Program-made: the position numbers and the translations under genes
Shown: positions 11,880 to 23,857 of the stretch, in pieces
How the letters are laid out: every line of letters begins with the position of its first letter
Numbering within the stretch: the stretch's first letter is position 1
Assembly (NCBI GenBank): GCA_905221605.1
Contig: CAJNDS010000432.1
Coordinates: 1 to 64,000 of the forward strand
Source: Symbiodinium natans
Taxonomy: Eukaryota > Sar > Dinophyceae > Suessiales > Symbiodiniaceae
Direction: 5' to 3'
DNA length: 64,000 nucleotides
Notes under the pieces: model-generated
Told to the model about the DNA's origin: nothing
The model's database searches: none
The model's input: the letters and a program-made list of their open reading frames with translations, nothing else

Positions 11880-12767
11880 TATGGAGAAATTCTCGTCGAT
11901 GGTTATCTGAAAAGCTTCTCACACAAACGAGGTCGGATTGTTTCTCTGGCACGGTTTTCTGGCTGGCGCAGCATCTGGCCTCCAGTGAGCGACATGTGGT
12001 GTACAGCTATTCACAGTTATTGCCTCAAGTTAACGCCTTCTTCAGCTTGCTGACGGCTCAGGGTCCTCATGTCTAGAAGTCTACTCGGGTCAACTCAAGC
12101 TTGCAGTTCCAGAACCAGTCTGAGCCTTGATGCTGCCAGGTTTGATTTTGCATAGGCTTGAATTCCAATGCCTCTGCTCCAATGTCTAGACTGCCTTGGG
12201 AGTGTCGTTTAACAGCATCTGTCTGCATAGCTTTGCAGCGTGCGGTCATGAAACAATTCAGCACACAACCGTGGGGTCAAAACTGTAAAGTGAAGCCCAC
12301 GGTCAGAGTTGTGCTTTCGTGGATGGTCCATCAGAAGCCTTGGCAAAAATGTCAGGCTGCGTGCCTCTGTGCGCGAGGTCCAAAAAATCAGCAGCAAGGG
12401 ATGTGTGGTACTTGTGTTTGCAGACATAATGATGGTAATAACATAGGTGGTATAATATCAAGAATAGTACTAAGAAGAATATACAAAGTGGTTCGAGGCA
12501 TGGATCTTCGTTGACTTCCAGGTAGAAGTCTCAGTGTCAACATCAGCTTTTGACAGCGTGTTAAGGCATCCTCCTCATGTGGTAGAGTGTGAACAAGAGG
12601 CACATACGGGACAGCCCTCCACAGGTTTGCAGCAGTGCATGAGCCCTTGGCCCTTGGTGGCTTAAGCTTGGCACTGTTTCGAGACAGGCAGTCTTTCACC
12701 ACGTATCTCCTTTGATGGGGCATGTGAGGGCCAAGCAGGTTTGTTCTAGGTTTTTTTTGATTTCGGC
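11880..12767. other. Intergenic region
   Basis: Nearly 0.9 kb with no repeat and no convincing exon. It presumably holds the 3' end of the preceding transcript and the 5' leader of the next gene. TTTTTTTTGA at 12751 precedes the next start by a few bases and could be part of a trans-splice acceptor or T-rich element; that is inference only. Confidence 0.4.
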
Positions 12768-15698
12768 ATGCGCCGGACACTTACTGCGTTCCCATGGACC
12801 AAGTGCAACCACATCGGCTGGTTCTTCCTAGGCCTTTTCTTGGCCTGGGTCATCCACAGGGCGCTGCATGCAAACTCATGCGGCCATGGCAGGCATGCCT
12901 GCCTTCCATATGACCAAGCGCGAGAGAAAGCTTGCACAACGGCTGTGAATGATGTGAATGAATCAAGTCATCACTCGAGCAGTTCGCCGCCTGTAAACGG
13001 AGCCGGCGGAGCTGGTGGAGCTGGTGGGCTCATTGTGGCGCTAGGTGCGATTGTGGGAGCTTTGGTCGGCTTTTTGTGTGTTGGTATTGTTGTTGTAGTA
13101 GCCATACACAAGCAGCAACTTGCGCAAAGCAGTGCGTACCGAAGATTGTTGAGAAGAGCCCTGCTGCATCAGATGCGTTGTCATGCGTCAATACCGGAAA
13201 ATCCGCGGAATTGGAAGTCTCAGCGTTGGCAGGCTCACACATGCAGCTGGAGAGATCTGAAAAGGATAGCTTGCTTGAGTCTCGACATGGTTAATATCAG
13301 CGGTGTTGGCCTCAGCCTTTACGTCAGCACGCTGACCCTTTTCCTGCTCACCGCGACTCTCTTCCGTATTGGGAACAATGCTTCGCTGACCATTTACCAG
13401 CTTGTTTGGGGGCAGTGGTGCCAAGACTCTCTTGTGCGTTCGGACGGTGCCGAGATTTGGAGGCAGCTGGCAGCCGAGCGTGCCATCATCCTCTTGCGGT
13501 TGTACATTGTCGTGATCCTACTCTACCTATATCATGTGTACAGACAAGGAAAGTTGCGAGACGCCTTTGATAAGACGCATGCGGAAATGTCTGATTACGC
13601 GTTCTTGGCCTCCGGCTTCCCACCCGGAGCAACGGACCTTGACATCACTTCCTACCTGCGCAGGGCCCTGTGCCGATCGCACCTGACAGACCTCAGCGGG
13701 TCGGAGTGGAAACCCGAGATTGTAGGAGTGTCAGTCGGATACGATTTTGCAGACCATGTGAACCTACTGCATAGTTTGGTTGACGAGCATCTGGTGGATG
13801 TCGCCTTCTCGTTGGAACAGCGAAATCGTTCAGATTCGGAAAGTGACAGCTCTTCAGCATCTGAGACCTTCCATGCACCCAGGTCCTATGCGAGTCAACG
13901 TGCTGCTGCGGCGAGTTGCGACGACGCTTGCGAGAATTCAGAGGAGGTGCTGCAGATACTACAGGAATTGCAAAACTCTGGGACGGTTATTGTGATATGC
14001 CGTTGGCCGTGCGACTTTGCTGAGGCGCTAGAACATGTACAGCAACAGCTAGATGACAACCTGTGGGAAGGCATCCGAATTACAGCATCACCTATTCCAT
14101 GCGAGCCGCCCTCCATCAACTGGACGAATTTCTCGGTCGGCTTGTTTCAAAGCCAGTGGCAGCAACGATTGGGGCTCAGCTCCTCCAGGTGGTTGACATC
14201 ATGTAGCACAAGGCAACAGAGGCTCCTCCTGGCCAATGCAATGATCGTTGGAGCATTTCTGTCAATGCTGGGCTTCTACACATTCCTGTATCACCACGTG
14301 TATGCCAGCAGCGGCTATCCCGAGCAATTGCTTGTCTATGTGGTAACATTAAGCTGCGCTTTGGGAAACGTGTTGCTGAATCAGCTCGTCTGGTTTGCCT
14401 CGCAGCAAGTTGGGTTCAGACTCAAGTCCAGTTGTGATTCCTTTGTCCTCTTATGGTACACGATAGTGGTGCTCACGAATATGTGCTTCAACTTCTTTGT
14501 CATCTGCTTGTCAGCGGGCCCTCGGCCTGAAGACGAATTTCTAGCGTTGGAGTACGAGGAACGACTGGCATACCGCTTGGTGTCATTCCTAAGAGGCTCA
14601 CTTCTTTCCTATGCTGTTTGGCCACTGTTCTACCCGTTTTCATGGATGCTGGGCATGCTTCAGCTGCTCTACTTCCACTGGTTCCGGGATCGGTTGGCTC
14701 TAACAGACGACAGGTGCAAGTGGAAAGCAGCACATGCTATGGAGCCACCTGAGTGGTACATGCAATATGACTATGCGGGCCTGACCGTGCTGAAAACTAC
14801 ATCTTTCATGTGCCTTTTTGTCTTTGGAGATGATGTTCGCAAGCTGTTTACGTTCGACATTTTTTGGGTTTGTTGCACCTACTTCCTGAACAAGTACATC
14901 TACTTAGTACTCAGCAAGGAAACATACTACACCAATCGCAGGCTTGACACGACGGCCCTGAAGTCGTCGTCTATGGCCCTTGGCGTTCTTGCAGGCTGTG
15001 TTTGTCACTGGGGCCACCGTGCTGGCAACACAGTTCCCTTTACAATCTCTGTGGTCCTCTTCTCATGCTTCTACCTTTGGGCCTTTGATTTCACTCTCAA
15101 TTCAGCGCAGGACCGAAGAAGTCAGTCAGAAAGGGTGTGGTATGACCTGCTGCCATATGAGGATCTTCAGCGGCTATACCCTTTCAATTGGTGGAATGTG
15201 AACCCTGCTCACATGATGCGCCTGTTGCACTTGACCCCGCAACATTTGCACCAGAACTTGCCACTGCACCAGCATGTGGTCTGGCAGCACGGCAAAAGCT
15301 ACCTACAACCTGACTTGGTACTTGATTTTGTGCACACAGACGGCAGGGACAATGATTCGGACGCCGCGCCGGAGGAGCCGCCCTTTCCTTCCCCTCCCAC
15401 GACAACTTTTCCGAGCGAACTCCCACAGACTGCAGGAGCTGCACGAAGCACTTTACCAACCGCCCTTTCCACACCTGCAGGCGCCGGCCCTTCCCAGAGG
15501 CAAGAACCGAGACGGTGCCTCGACACGAATGGTACAGCTTTGTTTCGATTCGTTGTTTTTTTGGTTTTTTGTTTTTGTAATTGTTGCTCTGGAAACTTCA
15601 CCGAGGCTTACCCGGTCAGTCTAACAGCCTCCTGGGGAGCCCGTGTGACTTCAGGACTGTGCCCGAGTCCGAAACTTGAACGCACGAGGCCACGGTGA
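12768..15698 (+). CDS. Polytopic membrane protein, OSCA/TMEM63 (CSC1)-like
   Basis: A single open frame of 976 codons starts at the ATG at 12768. Hydrophobic segments lie near residues 15-33, 87-113, 178-200 and 232-255. They are followed by a ~230-residue soluble loop and then at least six more segments from about 485 to 780. Hydrophobic helices, a long cytosolic loop ending in a Pro/Trp motif (CEPPSINWTNF, ~residue 445) and then a block of helices is the OSCA/TMEM63 mechanosensitive-channel plan; the motif resembles the family's P-x-x-x-x-W-x-N signature. The loop has a Ser/Glu-rich insert. The last ~60 codons cross a T-rich stretch (15545-15600) and may be intron or UTR, so the true C terminus may lie earlier. 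The membrane protein call is firm; the family assignment is tentative. Confidence 0.55.
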   Translation: MRRTLTAFPWTKCNHIGWFFLGLFLAWVIHRALHANSCGHGRHACLPYDQAREKACTTAVNDVNESSHHSSSSPPVNGAGGAGGAGGLIVALGAIVGALVGFLCVGIVVVVAIHKQQLAQSSAYRRLLRRALLHQMRCHASIPENPRNWKSQRWQAHTCSWRDLKRIACLSLDMVNISGVGLSLYVSTLTLFLLTATLFRIGNNASLTIYQLVWGQWCQDSLVRSDGAEIWRQLAAERAIILLRLYIVVILLYLYHVYRQGKLRDAFDKTHAEMSDYAFLASGFPPGATDLDITSYLRRALCRSHLTDLSGSEWKPEIVGVSVGYDFADHVNLLHSLVDEHLVDVAFSLEQRNRSDSESDSSSASETFHAPRSYASQRAAAASCDDACENSEEVLQILQELQNSGTVIVICRWPCDFAEALEHVQQQLDDNLWEGIRITASPIPCEPPSINWTNFSVGLFQSQWQQRLGLSSSRWLTSCSTRQQRLLLANAMIVGAFLSMLGFYTFLYHHVYASSGYPEQLLVYVVTLSCALGNVLLNQLVWFASQQVGFRLKSSCDSFVLLWYTIVVLTNMCFNFFVICLSAGPRPEDEFLALEYEERLAYRLVSFLRGSLLSYAVWPLFYPFSWMLGMLQLLYFHWFRDRLALTDDRCKWKAAHAMEPPEWYMQYDYAGLTVLKTTSFMCLFVFGDDVRKLFTFDIFWVCCTYFLNKYIYLVLSKETYYTNRRLDTTALKSSSMALGVLAGCVCHWGHRAGNTVPFTISVVLFSCFYLWAFDFTLNSAQDRRSQSERVWYDLLPYEDLQRLYPFNWWNVNPAHMMRLLHLTPQHLHQNLPLHQHVVWQHGKSYLQPDLVLDFVHTDGRDNDSDAAPEEPPFPSPPTTTFPSELPQTAGAARSTLPTALSTPAGAGPSQRQEPRRCLDTNGTALFRFVVFLVFCFCNCCSGNFTEAYPVSLTASWGARVTSGLCPSPKLERTRPR

Positions 15699-16407
15699 GA
15701 ACTCGGCACTGAGTCCATGCAGTCTCGTGGTGACGCCCAGACGCCTTCGAAACTTTGGATCAAGATCGTGCCCTCGTTGTGAGAACTCCAGTCTACTCCA
15801 TCTGATATGATACTCGAGTCCCTCGACCAGGCGCTGCTTTGAGACAGGACGACGGCATGCTCGATGAGGAGCTCTGCTTTGCCGCAGCAGAAGATGGCTT
15901 CTGATATGAACAAGGTTGTCTGAATGGCAGCAGCTTTTGTGTCTGTGTGGCTGTGCTTGTAGTGCTTCGCTTCACTGTCGTCTTGGCAGCAATATCGAAA
16001 CTGCGCGCAAGCAAAGCAGTGTGAATCATCAGAGCTATCAGCCGAGCTGACTTGGAGCATGCATACTTTGAACTTCAGGGGCATAGCCAAGCTTAGCAGT
16101 TAGTTGCCGTTCGTGTGAAGCCTCAGTCGTGATATCTGTGCTTCGGACAGCCTGGGCTCACAGGGCACATCCCCCACGCTCGACTGCACCGCGGTTGTTC
16201 ATTCGCATCAGCATCTGGCTGCGTCTGGCTGGCTTTGGGATGAAAGTCAGAAAGAAATGTCTCTGTCAGAGCCTGGCAGCTCGCAGCAATGCAGATGTGC
16301 GCTGGTGAAGGGTTGCGACCTATGGACAGGTGACCTCCCAAGTGTATATATCCATGGTGCCCACTGCATGACGGGCATGGAGTGTCTTGCTGTGCGTGGC
16401 ATCCAGC
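15699..16407. other. Intergenic region
   Basis: No supported gene. The minus strand has a long open frame (15608-16090), but it overlaps the end of the membrane protein gene, has Cys/Ser/His-rich composition without domain character, and runs against the direction of every recognised gene. Confidence 0.4.
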
Positions 16408-19400
16408 ATGCCTGATATCCGGAAGCCGCAATGCGACACCCGAACATACAGTGCCTTTCAGCTTCCAAACGGACTACGCGCTATTGTTGCAAGTGATCCA
16501 GATAAATCTGTCGCTGCCGCAGCGGCCTTGTGCGTACTCGCCGGAAGCATCCACGAGCCCAAAGAGATACCTGGCAGGGGCCTCAGAGACAAGAAGCTTC
16601 AGTCGTTGCCCGGCGTCTCTTCCAGTTTCTTGCTCTTCAGCAGCGCAGCCTTTGCGGAGGGCGAGCAAGAGGCATGCAGAGAGGCAGAGAGAGAGTGAGC
16701 GAGACAGAGAGAGAGAGAGAGAGTCGTACAGTAGCCGCATAGAGGAGCACATTTTTCCGGTTCCAGCAAAAACAACCTGGATCCTTATTAAGAAAAAGGT
16801 TAATCAGGGCCCTTTTTCAGAGGCCTGGGGCGCGAAAGTAAGAGAGTGAAGTGCGAGCAGACGAAGTCTGAACGAGAGCTCGTTGACGCGACAAGCACAG
16901 AAACCCAAAAAAGAGAAGATCACACATACATACATACGTACATGCATGCATGCATGCATGCATGCATGCATGTATGCATACATATATACACACATGCACA
17001 CATACACACCTACACACATACATACACACACACATACACGCACATACATACATACATACATACATACATACATACATACATACATACATACATACATCTA
17101 TACATCTATACATACATACATCTTTACATACATACATAAATTCTATATATATATATATATATACATACATAGATGTATGAATCCCATGTGCAGGGCCAGA
17201 GGCATGCAGCGCAAGGACGGAGGGACAGTTTAGCAAGCAATCATGTTCTATTCGGGATATGGGTTAGCACAGCCAAGACAGACTATCACCGATATACAGG
17301 GGCATGGACGCGCCGGGGGTAGGACACCCGCCGAGTCTTGTATGAACGACAAGGAGAGAAAGACAGAGAGTTTCAGGTTTTTGTCGTACTGCAAGGGACC
17401 TCTGAGTTGCCTAGTGCTGATGGATGGACTGCAACAGGGCCCTGCGCATCCAGTTGCGCGCATCCCGTTGAGTTTTTTCTCGAGGGCGCGCATTAGGCAC
17501 GGTGCATGCTTTCGGTCCCCCCAATGCCCGGCAGAATCAGAAGAACAAGAGGAGAGCTAGGGGTTCAGGCTCCAGGTGCTGGCGTCGTTTCACTGCCAAG
17601 GAGGCTAGACAAGCGACGGGGGGTAGGGGTTGATGCACTGCAGATATCTCCCCCCCAAAGAAATAGCAATCACAAAATGCGAAAGCTTCAGAAGAGAGCG
17701 AGGGTCAGGAAAGGACATTCATCCAGGATACTCCAGGCATGCAGGGCGCATGGAGCGAGTGGCAACCCTACCTACCAAAGAAGAGACGTAGCAAGGAGGG
17801 CCCCACGATTGCATTGCCAGATTCGCATGAGGCCTAGCACACCTCTGCGAGCACATGGTGTTACATGGTACTCTCCAGCCATGGGGTACCACTTTCTCCG
17901 AATACATCAAAGCACACGCAGGCCAACACAATGCGGTGACGACGATGCTGCAAACTTGCTTCGCTTTCGAGATTCAGTCTGACAAGTTGGATGGTGCTCT
18001 GCGACTGTTCTGTCGCTTCTTTGTTTCACCCAAATTCTGCAGATCCCATCAGCAGCAGGAGTTGCGGGCTATTGACTCGGAGCACAGCATGAATGCCCAG
18101 AGTGACTTTCGTCGGCAGTGGGCAGTTTTGTTGCAAGATGCGAATCCTCGGCATCAGTATCATTGGGCCTCGGGCTGCAGCAAATCTTTGTTGCAGGGAG
18201 CGCAGGCTGCAAACTGCGATCTTCATGATGCCATGGAAAAATTTCACGAGTCCACTTACAAGGCCGGCCGCATGACTTTGGCAGTGGTGGGCCCCCAGAC
18301 GGTTTTGCAGCTTGAAGCTTTGGTACGAGCTTGTTTTGCCGCTGTCCCCTCGGGTTCCTCGGGGTCTCAGTCTCGGATACCATCCAATGTGCTTATCGGC
18401 GACTACGTGAGTGGCTGCGAGCCCGCATTCTTACCAGAGGACTTCTGTGCCTTGGACTGTTCAGAAGCTATCTCTCTCCTCATCACGCATCTTTTGGTAA
18501 GGTTGTCATTCCTTTGTTGAGTCTTTGTCGTTTGTCAGTGCTACGAGGTGGCCAAGTATTTATCACGCCATTGAAGGACCTGCACCAGTTGAAGTTGTCT
18601 TGGGGTCTGCCGTGGCAGATTGCCCGGTGGAAGACCAAGCCAAGTGCCTATGCAAGCTACTTGCTTGGACAGGAAGGACCTGGCAGCCTCTTGTCCGCCC
18701 TAAAGGCACGGAACTTGGCTCAGCACCTGTCGGTTGCATGCTATGACTACCATGGTGTAGCATCCACGCTGGAGTTGTCCCTGGACTTGGTCAATGCCTA
18801 CGAGCAGACAATTCTGGAAGCGGGTGAACTCGCATTTGCGTTCATATCTATGCTTCGCTCGTCAGGTGTGCAGACATGGGTGTTGGAGGAGTACAGGCAC
18901 TTGCAGCAGTTGAACTACAATTTCCAGTTTGACACCTCAACCTACAGCCTCGTGCAGGAAAAGATCCCGGAGTAGAGACATGAATGCCTGATCATTCGCA
19001 CATGTGTCCCACAACTTCACTGGTGATTATGAATTAAGAAAGCCCTGTGAGGACCTGGCCTGCAATCTCCACTACTACCCGGTTGAAGAAGTCTTGGGAG
19101 CTGACAGTCTGCTATACGACCAGGACGCAGAAGCGTCAATGGGCATTCTGAGCCACATGACGGTCGACAATGCCCGCCTTTCTCTATTGTCCAAAACCCT
19201 TGAGTCTCTTTGTTCCTCTCAAGAGCCCTGGTATGAGGCCCGGTTCATGAAGCTTCAGAGCATCAACGCGTCCTGGAAGGCCAAGTGGCAAGGCGTCGAG
19301 TCGGGTTTGTGGCAGCCGGTTGCGCAGCAAGCGGGCCTTTGCCTTCCGCATCGCAACAGCTTCCTGCCGGTCGATTTCGAGCTACGTCCAGTTCCACCCA

Positions 19401-21902
19401 GAACTACGGCTCATGAGATCGAAGTGCCGCAAGACTGGTGCCGGGCATGGCTACGTTCAACAACTGCAAACCAACAACCCAAGGTAGCAGCCACCTTCTG
19501 TTTGCGTTCGTTTCAGCTTTCCACAAGTACTGACATTGCTTTGGCGCATATTTTCTGCAAGTGTGTGGAGCAGTCGTTCAGAGCAGAAGCCTTCGAGGCC
19601 AGAATGGCAGGTGCCATGTTCAAGCTTGACGTGGTAGACAGCTGCTTTTTGTTACAATTCCTCGGATTCCGAGACAAGATGGCGCTGTTGGCAAGGGCGG
19701 CAGCCAGCTCGCTCTTCACCATGAGCCAGATATTGCCAGAAACGTTTCTGCAAGCCAAGGCACAGCAGGAGCTCAAGAACGCAGCTCTCACACGGTTCAT
19801 ACCATCAAATACCATACTAGCCAGACATGCTTCTGGCAGTTGCCAATGCCTATAGGGCCTAGGGCCTAGCTGGGTGCCTGCTTTCTTGTTTCGGTTGCCC
19901 AGCGGGTTTAGAGTTTAGGGCTAGGGTTTAGGGCTCGCAATTCTCTTGCCGTGAACAGCGCTTGATTTTCAGCTGCTTTCCACCGTAAGTTGCAACAGTT
20001 CGGGGTCTCGAAGGCTTCGGGGCAGATTGGTCCGTACCAGTTCCCGGGCACATGGACCGGAACCTCTGAGTTTCGCAAGATTTATGCAGACTCAAGACAG
20101 GAGCGGGCCTTCAAGAATGCAGCCAGTGGCCAGGCGTACAGTCAGGCGGGAGTGCATGACACATCCTGACACCTTGCAGGGCAGGAAATCAAAGCATTCA
20201 AAGGCGTCTGTTTTGACAAAACATGTAGAAGCACTTAGAGTCTTCGAGGCCCTAGCAGCGCTGGAAGACCTACTCTTGCAGCGTCCATCAGCTGCCGACA
20301 TGGCGAAGGCATGTCCTTTACCATGCATCGTGTGTTTGTTGCCATCTTCCTCCCTGTTGCCAGCTTTTTTTCGCCCTTTTACTTGAAGGCAGCCCAGCAG
20401 CTCCACGCAGCAAAAGCCTGCCAGCTTCCACTGAAGTTCTTCGGACCCGGGTCTTGCCTGCTCGAAGCCCTGATCATCGGCAATGTGAACAAGGCGCTTC
20501 TCGAAGTGTTTGCGCAAGAGACCTCCGTTGCCACAATTCAGAGACTTCGGAGGCAATTGCGGGGGCCCGATGTGTAGATTGACAAATTTGATAGGGGAGT
20601 GCTTCGCTTCAACCCTCATGAAATCCTCATGTGTCCGGATGCTCGCCATGTCGAATGATTGGACATGATTGGGCATATGATTGGGGCAATTCGAAGGGAT
20701 TTTTGTCGCTGCGGAGGCCGATGCCAAACAGCTGCTCGAGGCTGTGACAGATCCCCTCGCAGAGCTGCGGGCGGGTGCCGGCCAGGTTGAGGCTGCGCCG
20801 GTTGCGGTCGTGCCGGTTGCGGCGGTTGCGCCGGTTGCAGAGGTGGAGGTACCTGCAAAGGTGGAGCTTTTGGTACCACGGTCGCTCGGAAGAACCATCT
20901 TGAAGCTCGACGGCCAAGCTGCCGAGGATGCCAACAACTGTGCAGTGGAATGCCTCTGTAACATTGCGACCGCTACGCCCGAGCATGAAGCACTTGCATC
21001 TGTTTTGGTCTCCATTTGGAAGCCATTGTTTTTCAACGAACTGCGAACCCAACAGCAACTGGGCTATGTCGTCTCATGCTTTATGCGAATCCGTGTGACG
21101 CACATCTCTTTGGTCTTCCTGGTGCAGACGGAGAGGATGCCAGAAATTGCCCTCAAGAGCATTGACAAGTTCTTCGTTGAAAAGGCCTTCACGCACATCC
21201 TCTGCGTGGTCACGGAGCGCCAGACACGCCCTCAGCTTGCATGCCTGCTATTGCTTGCTATCCTTTGGAAGGGCATTTTTTTGTGCTCTTGTCTTCATTG
21301 TCTTCTCTCACTCTGAGGTTCCGGGAGCAGTGCGAGGGCATTGCTCGTCAGTTGGAGGAAGCTCCTCGTAACCTGTGGGAGGCGATGAGCCGTGACTGGC
21401 TCCCCATTGAAGAACGGACCTTCTCCTTTGATGCCTGTGCACGACAGGCAGACCGGGGAAGTCCATGGCAGCTTTCTAGAGATTTCTCACGTGAAGTCGA
21501 GACGATTGCTGCGGCAGCTGCGCAGGTGGCGATGTTGCGCTCATGCACCCTCAACCAGCTGAGGGCCTTTGTGAAGGAGAAGGCCCGAGCCGACCGCTAG
21601 TAATGCTAAAGTATGTTGCTTCGGCAGGCATGTCCACTCGATGGCATGGGCAGGTCCAGCCGTCACCTCGTCTGGCGGTTCTCTTGCGAAGCCCGAAGCT
21701 CGCATGGCAGCGAGCCGACCATGATTGGGGCACTGCCAGGATTCTCACAAAGTGGGGGCTGGCGAGCTTCCAGGCAGGGCTGGAACCCAGCTTTGGAAAC
21801 AAGCTGTTCGGTAAAGTCCAAGAAGAAGTACGCCCTTCTGAAGGGAAGGCTCCGACAGGTATCCCAGCAATCGATGAAGATGAGGAATGCAAAGTGCAGT
21901 GA
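16408..21902 (+). CDS. IDE: Insulin-degrading-enzyme-like M16 metallopeptidase
   Basis: This is an inverzincin of the pitrilysin/insulysin family, which degrades peptides in a closed chamber. The first exon (ATG 16408 to 16573) encodes LPNGLRAIVASDP and ends at IPG. A GC-AG intron (16574-17831) joins it to LAHLCEH, placing the zinc motif HxxEH at 17840-17854. The third ligand Glu is in AIDSEH at 18080, 77 residues after the catalytic Glu, the expected spacing. Further exons: to 18446; 18548-18951 (GQEGPGSLLSALK); 19052 onward (HYYPVEEVL); a short one in 20379-20570 (LEALIIGNVNKAL); one from ~20693 (FNELRTQQQLGYVV, the conserved C-terminal motif); ~21330-21597; and probably one ending 21902. 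Resolved introns are GC-AG or GT-AG and restore frame exactly. The region 19860-20380 is not fully resolved. Catalytic residues are intact, so it looks functional. A Val/Ala/Pro tandem stretch (20770-20870) is an unusual insertion. Confidence 0.92.
16681..16723. repeat. GA microsatellite in intron 1 of the M16 gene
   Basis: An imperfect (GA)n tract interrupted by GTGAGC and GACA. It lies inside the intron 16574-17831. Confidence 0.9.
16921..17170. repeat. CATA/CATG/AT microsatellite in intron 1 of the M16 gene
   Basis: About 250 bp of tetranucleotide repeats: TACA, then CATG, CACA/TACA mixtures, a long pure TACA run (17044-17096), and finally an (AT)n run at 17145-17162. All frames are open across it, giving spurious Tyr/Ile/His/Thr proteins; it is intronic. 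Confidence 0.95.
19904..19934. repeat. Short interstitial telomere-like repeat
   Basis: GGGTTTAGAGTTTAGGGCTAGGGTTTAGGG contains several degenerate copies of TTTAGGG, the plant-type telomere unit also reported from dinoflagellates. It lies in a non-coding stretch between M16 gene exons. Only about four units are present, so chance or micro-insertion are both possible. Confidence 0.6.
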
Positions 21903-22721
21903 CCGACAAGTCGCGAAGAAAACATCTCTCAAGACCTTCTCTAGGCCCTCTCTCAACCTCCCCCAGCTTTCATTCAAGAGAGCGACCTTGGGCCTTTAGA
22001 GTGCTGCTTAATTTCTTGCTGCTTGGTGAAGTTCCACCCTTCAGCCGCTTTGGCCAGCATGCCTTGCTTCCACATGCAGAAAATGTGTGACATGAGCACC
22101 ATCTTTGCAATCTGCCCCGAGCACCACAGTCAAAGAAGTCTACTGGTAGAGCAGCAGAGCACCCTCGAATCCTTGTGGCGCTGACGGCGATGTTCCTCTC
22201 ACGGCTTGAGCGGCAGGCACATACTGCGCACGCCCAGCCATTGCGGATTAGGCTTTCATGACCGCTTGAGGCGCTGGCCGGCTTTGCCGTGTGTGCTCCG
22301 TTCTTAGAATCCTCTACCTTTTTTTAATACCGCTGCAGAGCAAAGGTTGTCTGACGAATCTGCCACTGCGCGGATCCGCAACCCGAGGTCGTGGTGACAG
22401 CTGTTCTCCATGAGGTCCGTGTCTGAGAGATGGAAACACTGTGTGTGTGTGGGTGTGTTATGGATTAGCGTCTGCATTGTCTTTCGCTCTTTCGGGGGGA
22501 TCACCCTCGGAGTTGATGAGCTGTCTTGTTGTTGCAGCAGGTCATGCAGCTGCGGGCACGGCACCCAGACCATTCCTAGAAAGAGGTGCACGGGGTCTGC
22601 GCAAGGGTTGACCGAAGGATCTGGCAACAACGATCCAGACCCAATTGTTGGAGGACTCTTCTTCCGCATGCAAAGCAAACGAGCACCCTTGAGCACCCTT
22701 TCTGGCTGCCTTCACAAACAG
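21903..22721. other. Intergenic region / 5' part of the J-domain gene
   Basis: No recognisable product. From 22410 one + frame is open into the J-domain exon and is Cys/Ser-rich; its upstream part may be 5' exon or leader. The acceptor CAAACAG|GATCAC at 22722 marks the J-domain exon. Confidence 0.35.
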
Positions 22722-23130
22722 GATCACTATTCCACACTCGGAGTGGCGGTTGATGCCAGTCAAGCCGAGATCACCACAGCTTTCCGTCGCGTCTTTGACC
22801 AAGCATCTAGACTCTAGACGACTTTGCGGGACATTGTCGGAAGCCCTGCCAGCCTCGTTCACTTACTCTCCAATACCCATGAGATCTTTGAGGCAACCAA
22901 CAAGCTAAGCTCGAAGCAGCAAGCCCTCGCCCCAGCTTATGCTGCAAACAGCAATCAGGGGTCATGTGATGGTGATGTGGGAGCCCAAAGCTCCGGAAGT
23001 TATTGCTGCACCCTTCTGCCTCAGGCTGACACCTTGCAAAGAAGTCGGGCAAAGCTCAATGCAGCTTACGACACCCTATCTGGGCTCGCATCGCGAGCTG
23101 CGTACGACAAGAGGAGGCGATGCTGGTAAT
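22722..23130 (+). CDS. Split J-domain (DnaJ-like) fragment
   Basis: The exon at 22722-22790 encodes DHYSTLGVAVDASQAEI followed by TTAFRR, a clear helix I/II start of a J-domain. At about 23045-23115 the same frame gives AKLNAAYDTLSG then SRAAYDK, the helix III end of a J-domain. Between them lie a TAG at 22815 and ~250 bp without any HPD-encoding sequence (CAY-CCN-GAY) in any frame. J-domains stimulate Hsp70 ATPase through HPD. Either a small exon carries a degenerate loop, or this is a J-like or decaying copy. A GGTAATG donor-like site follows at 23128, so the protein may continue. Confidence 0.55.
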
Positions 23131-23667
23131 GTTGCATTCAGCGTGCTTCCCTGCCTCAATGTGTGGGAACTCCATCGTTCCAGGCAGCTTGTAATGCTAG
23201 CGAGCTTCATCTTGATCGCCACCTTTGACTGGTGCTTAGCCTTTTAGTGGCCACTACAAGTATGGAATGTTGAGGAGCTGCGATTTGGCGGAGGCTGTCA
23301 CCTCTTGAATGCTGACCTCAGGTGAGCGTGCCTGCAGTCGTGCTCCTTTACTTCTGCAGCAAGGTGTTGGTCACAAGCTGAGGTATCCGTATACGGCGAA
23401 ACATGTTGTGAGGCTACGTGAGGCTACAGGTTCCGTCCAGTCTGCTCTGAGACCGTGCGCTCTCGTCAAGATCTGGATCCTCAGAGCTTCACAGGTCAGG
23501 TCGGAAACCAAGAAGCCGTTCGCTTGAGCCTTCTGTTCTGATCCAATAATTCTGGGGCTTACGTGGGTTTGATCTTTGGTTACTGTAGCATATTGTGCTC
23601 CTTTTTGTCTAAGCATGGTCAGTTCCCCGATAGTGCGCGCCACTGCGGCCTGCGGGAACATAAGCCA
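23131..23667. other. Non-coding or unassigned sequence
   Basis: Could hold further exons or the 3' end of the J-like gene. No homology or repeat was recognised. Confidence 0.35.
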
Positions 23668-23775
23668 GCCCCCCCCCCCCCCCCTCCCCCCCCCCCCTCT
23701 CTTGTTCAATGGCCCCCCCCCCCTCCCCCCCCCCCCCCCCCCCCCTCCCCACCCCCCCCCCCCCCCCCCCCCCTC

Positions 23776-23814
<39 letters not shown>

Positions 23815-23857
23815 CCCCCCCCCCCCCCTTGTTCAAGGGGGGGGGGGCCCCCCCCTT
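23668..23857. repeat. Homopolymer C tract with C/G palindromes
   Basis: About 160 bp of almost pure C with scattered T is followed by CTTGTTCAAG flanked by C and G runs, then a G-run/C-run junction. Similar CTTGTTCAA/TTGGTCAA strings occur at 23700, 23827 and 23855. Proline-only reading frames here are artefacts of composition. The tract may be real simple-sequence DNA or partly an assembly or sequencing artefact. Confidence 0.9.

Noticed and set aside
15608..16090. 160-codon minus-strand frame
   Set aside because: Overlaps the end of the OSCA-like gene, has no domain character and no splice or start context.
16804..17236. Tyr/Ile/His/Met/Cys-repeat proteins on both strands
   Set aside because: Pure translation of CATA/CATG microsatellites inside an intron of the M16 gene.
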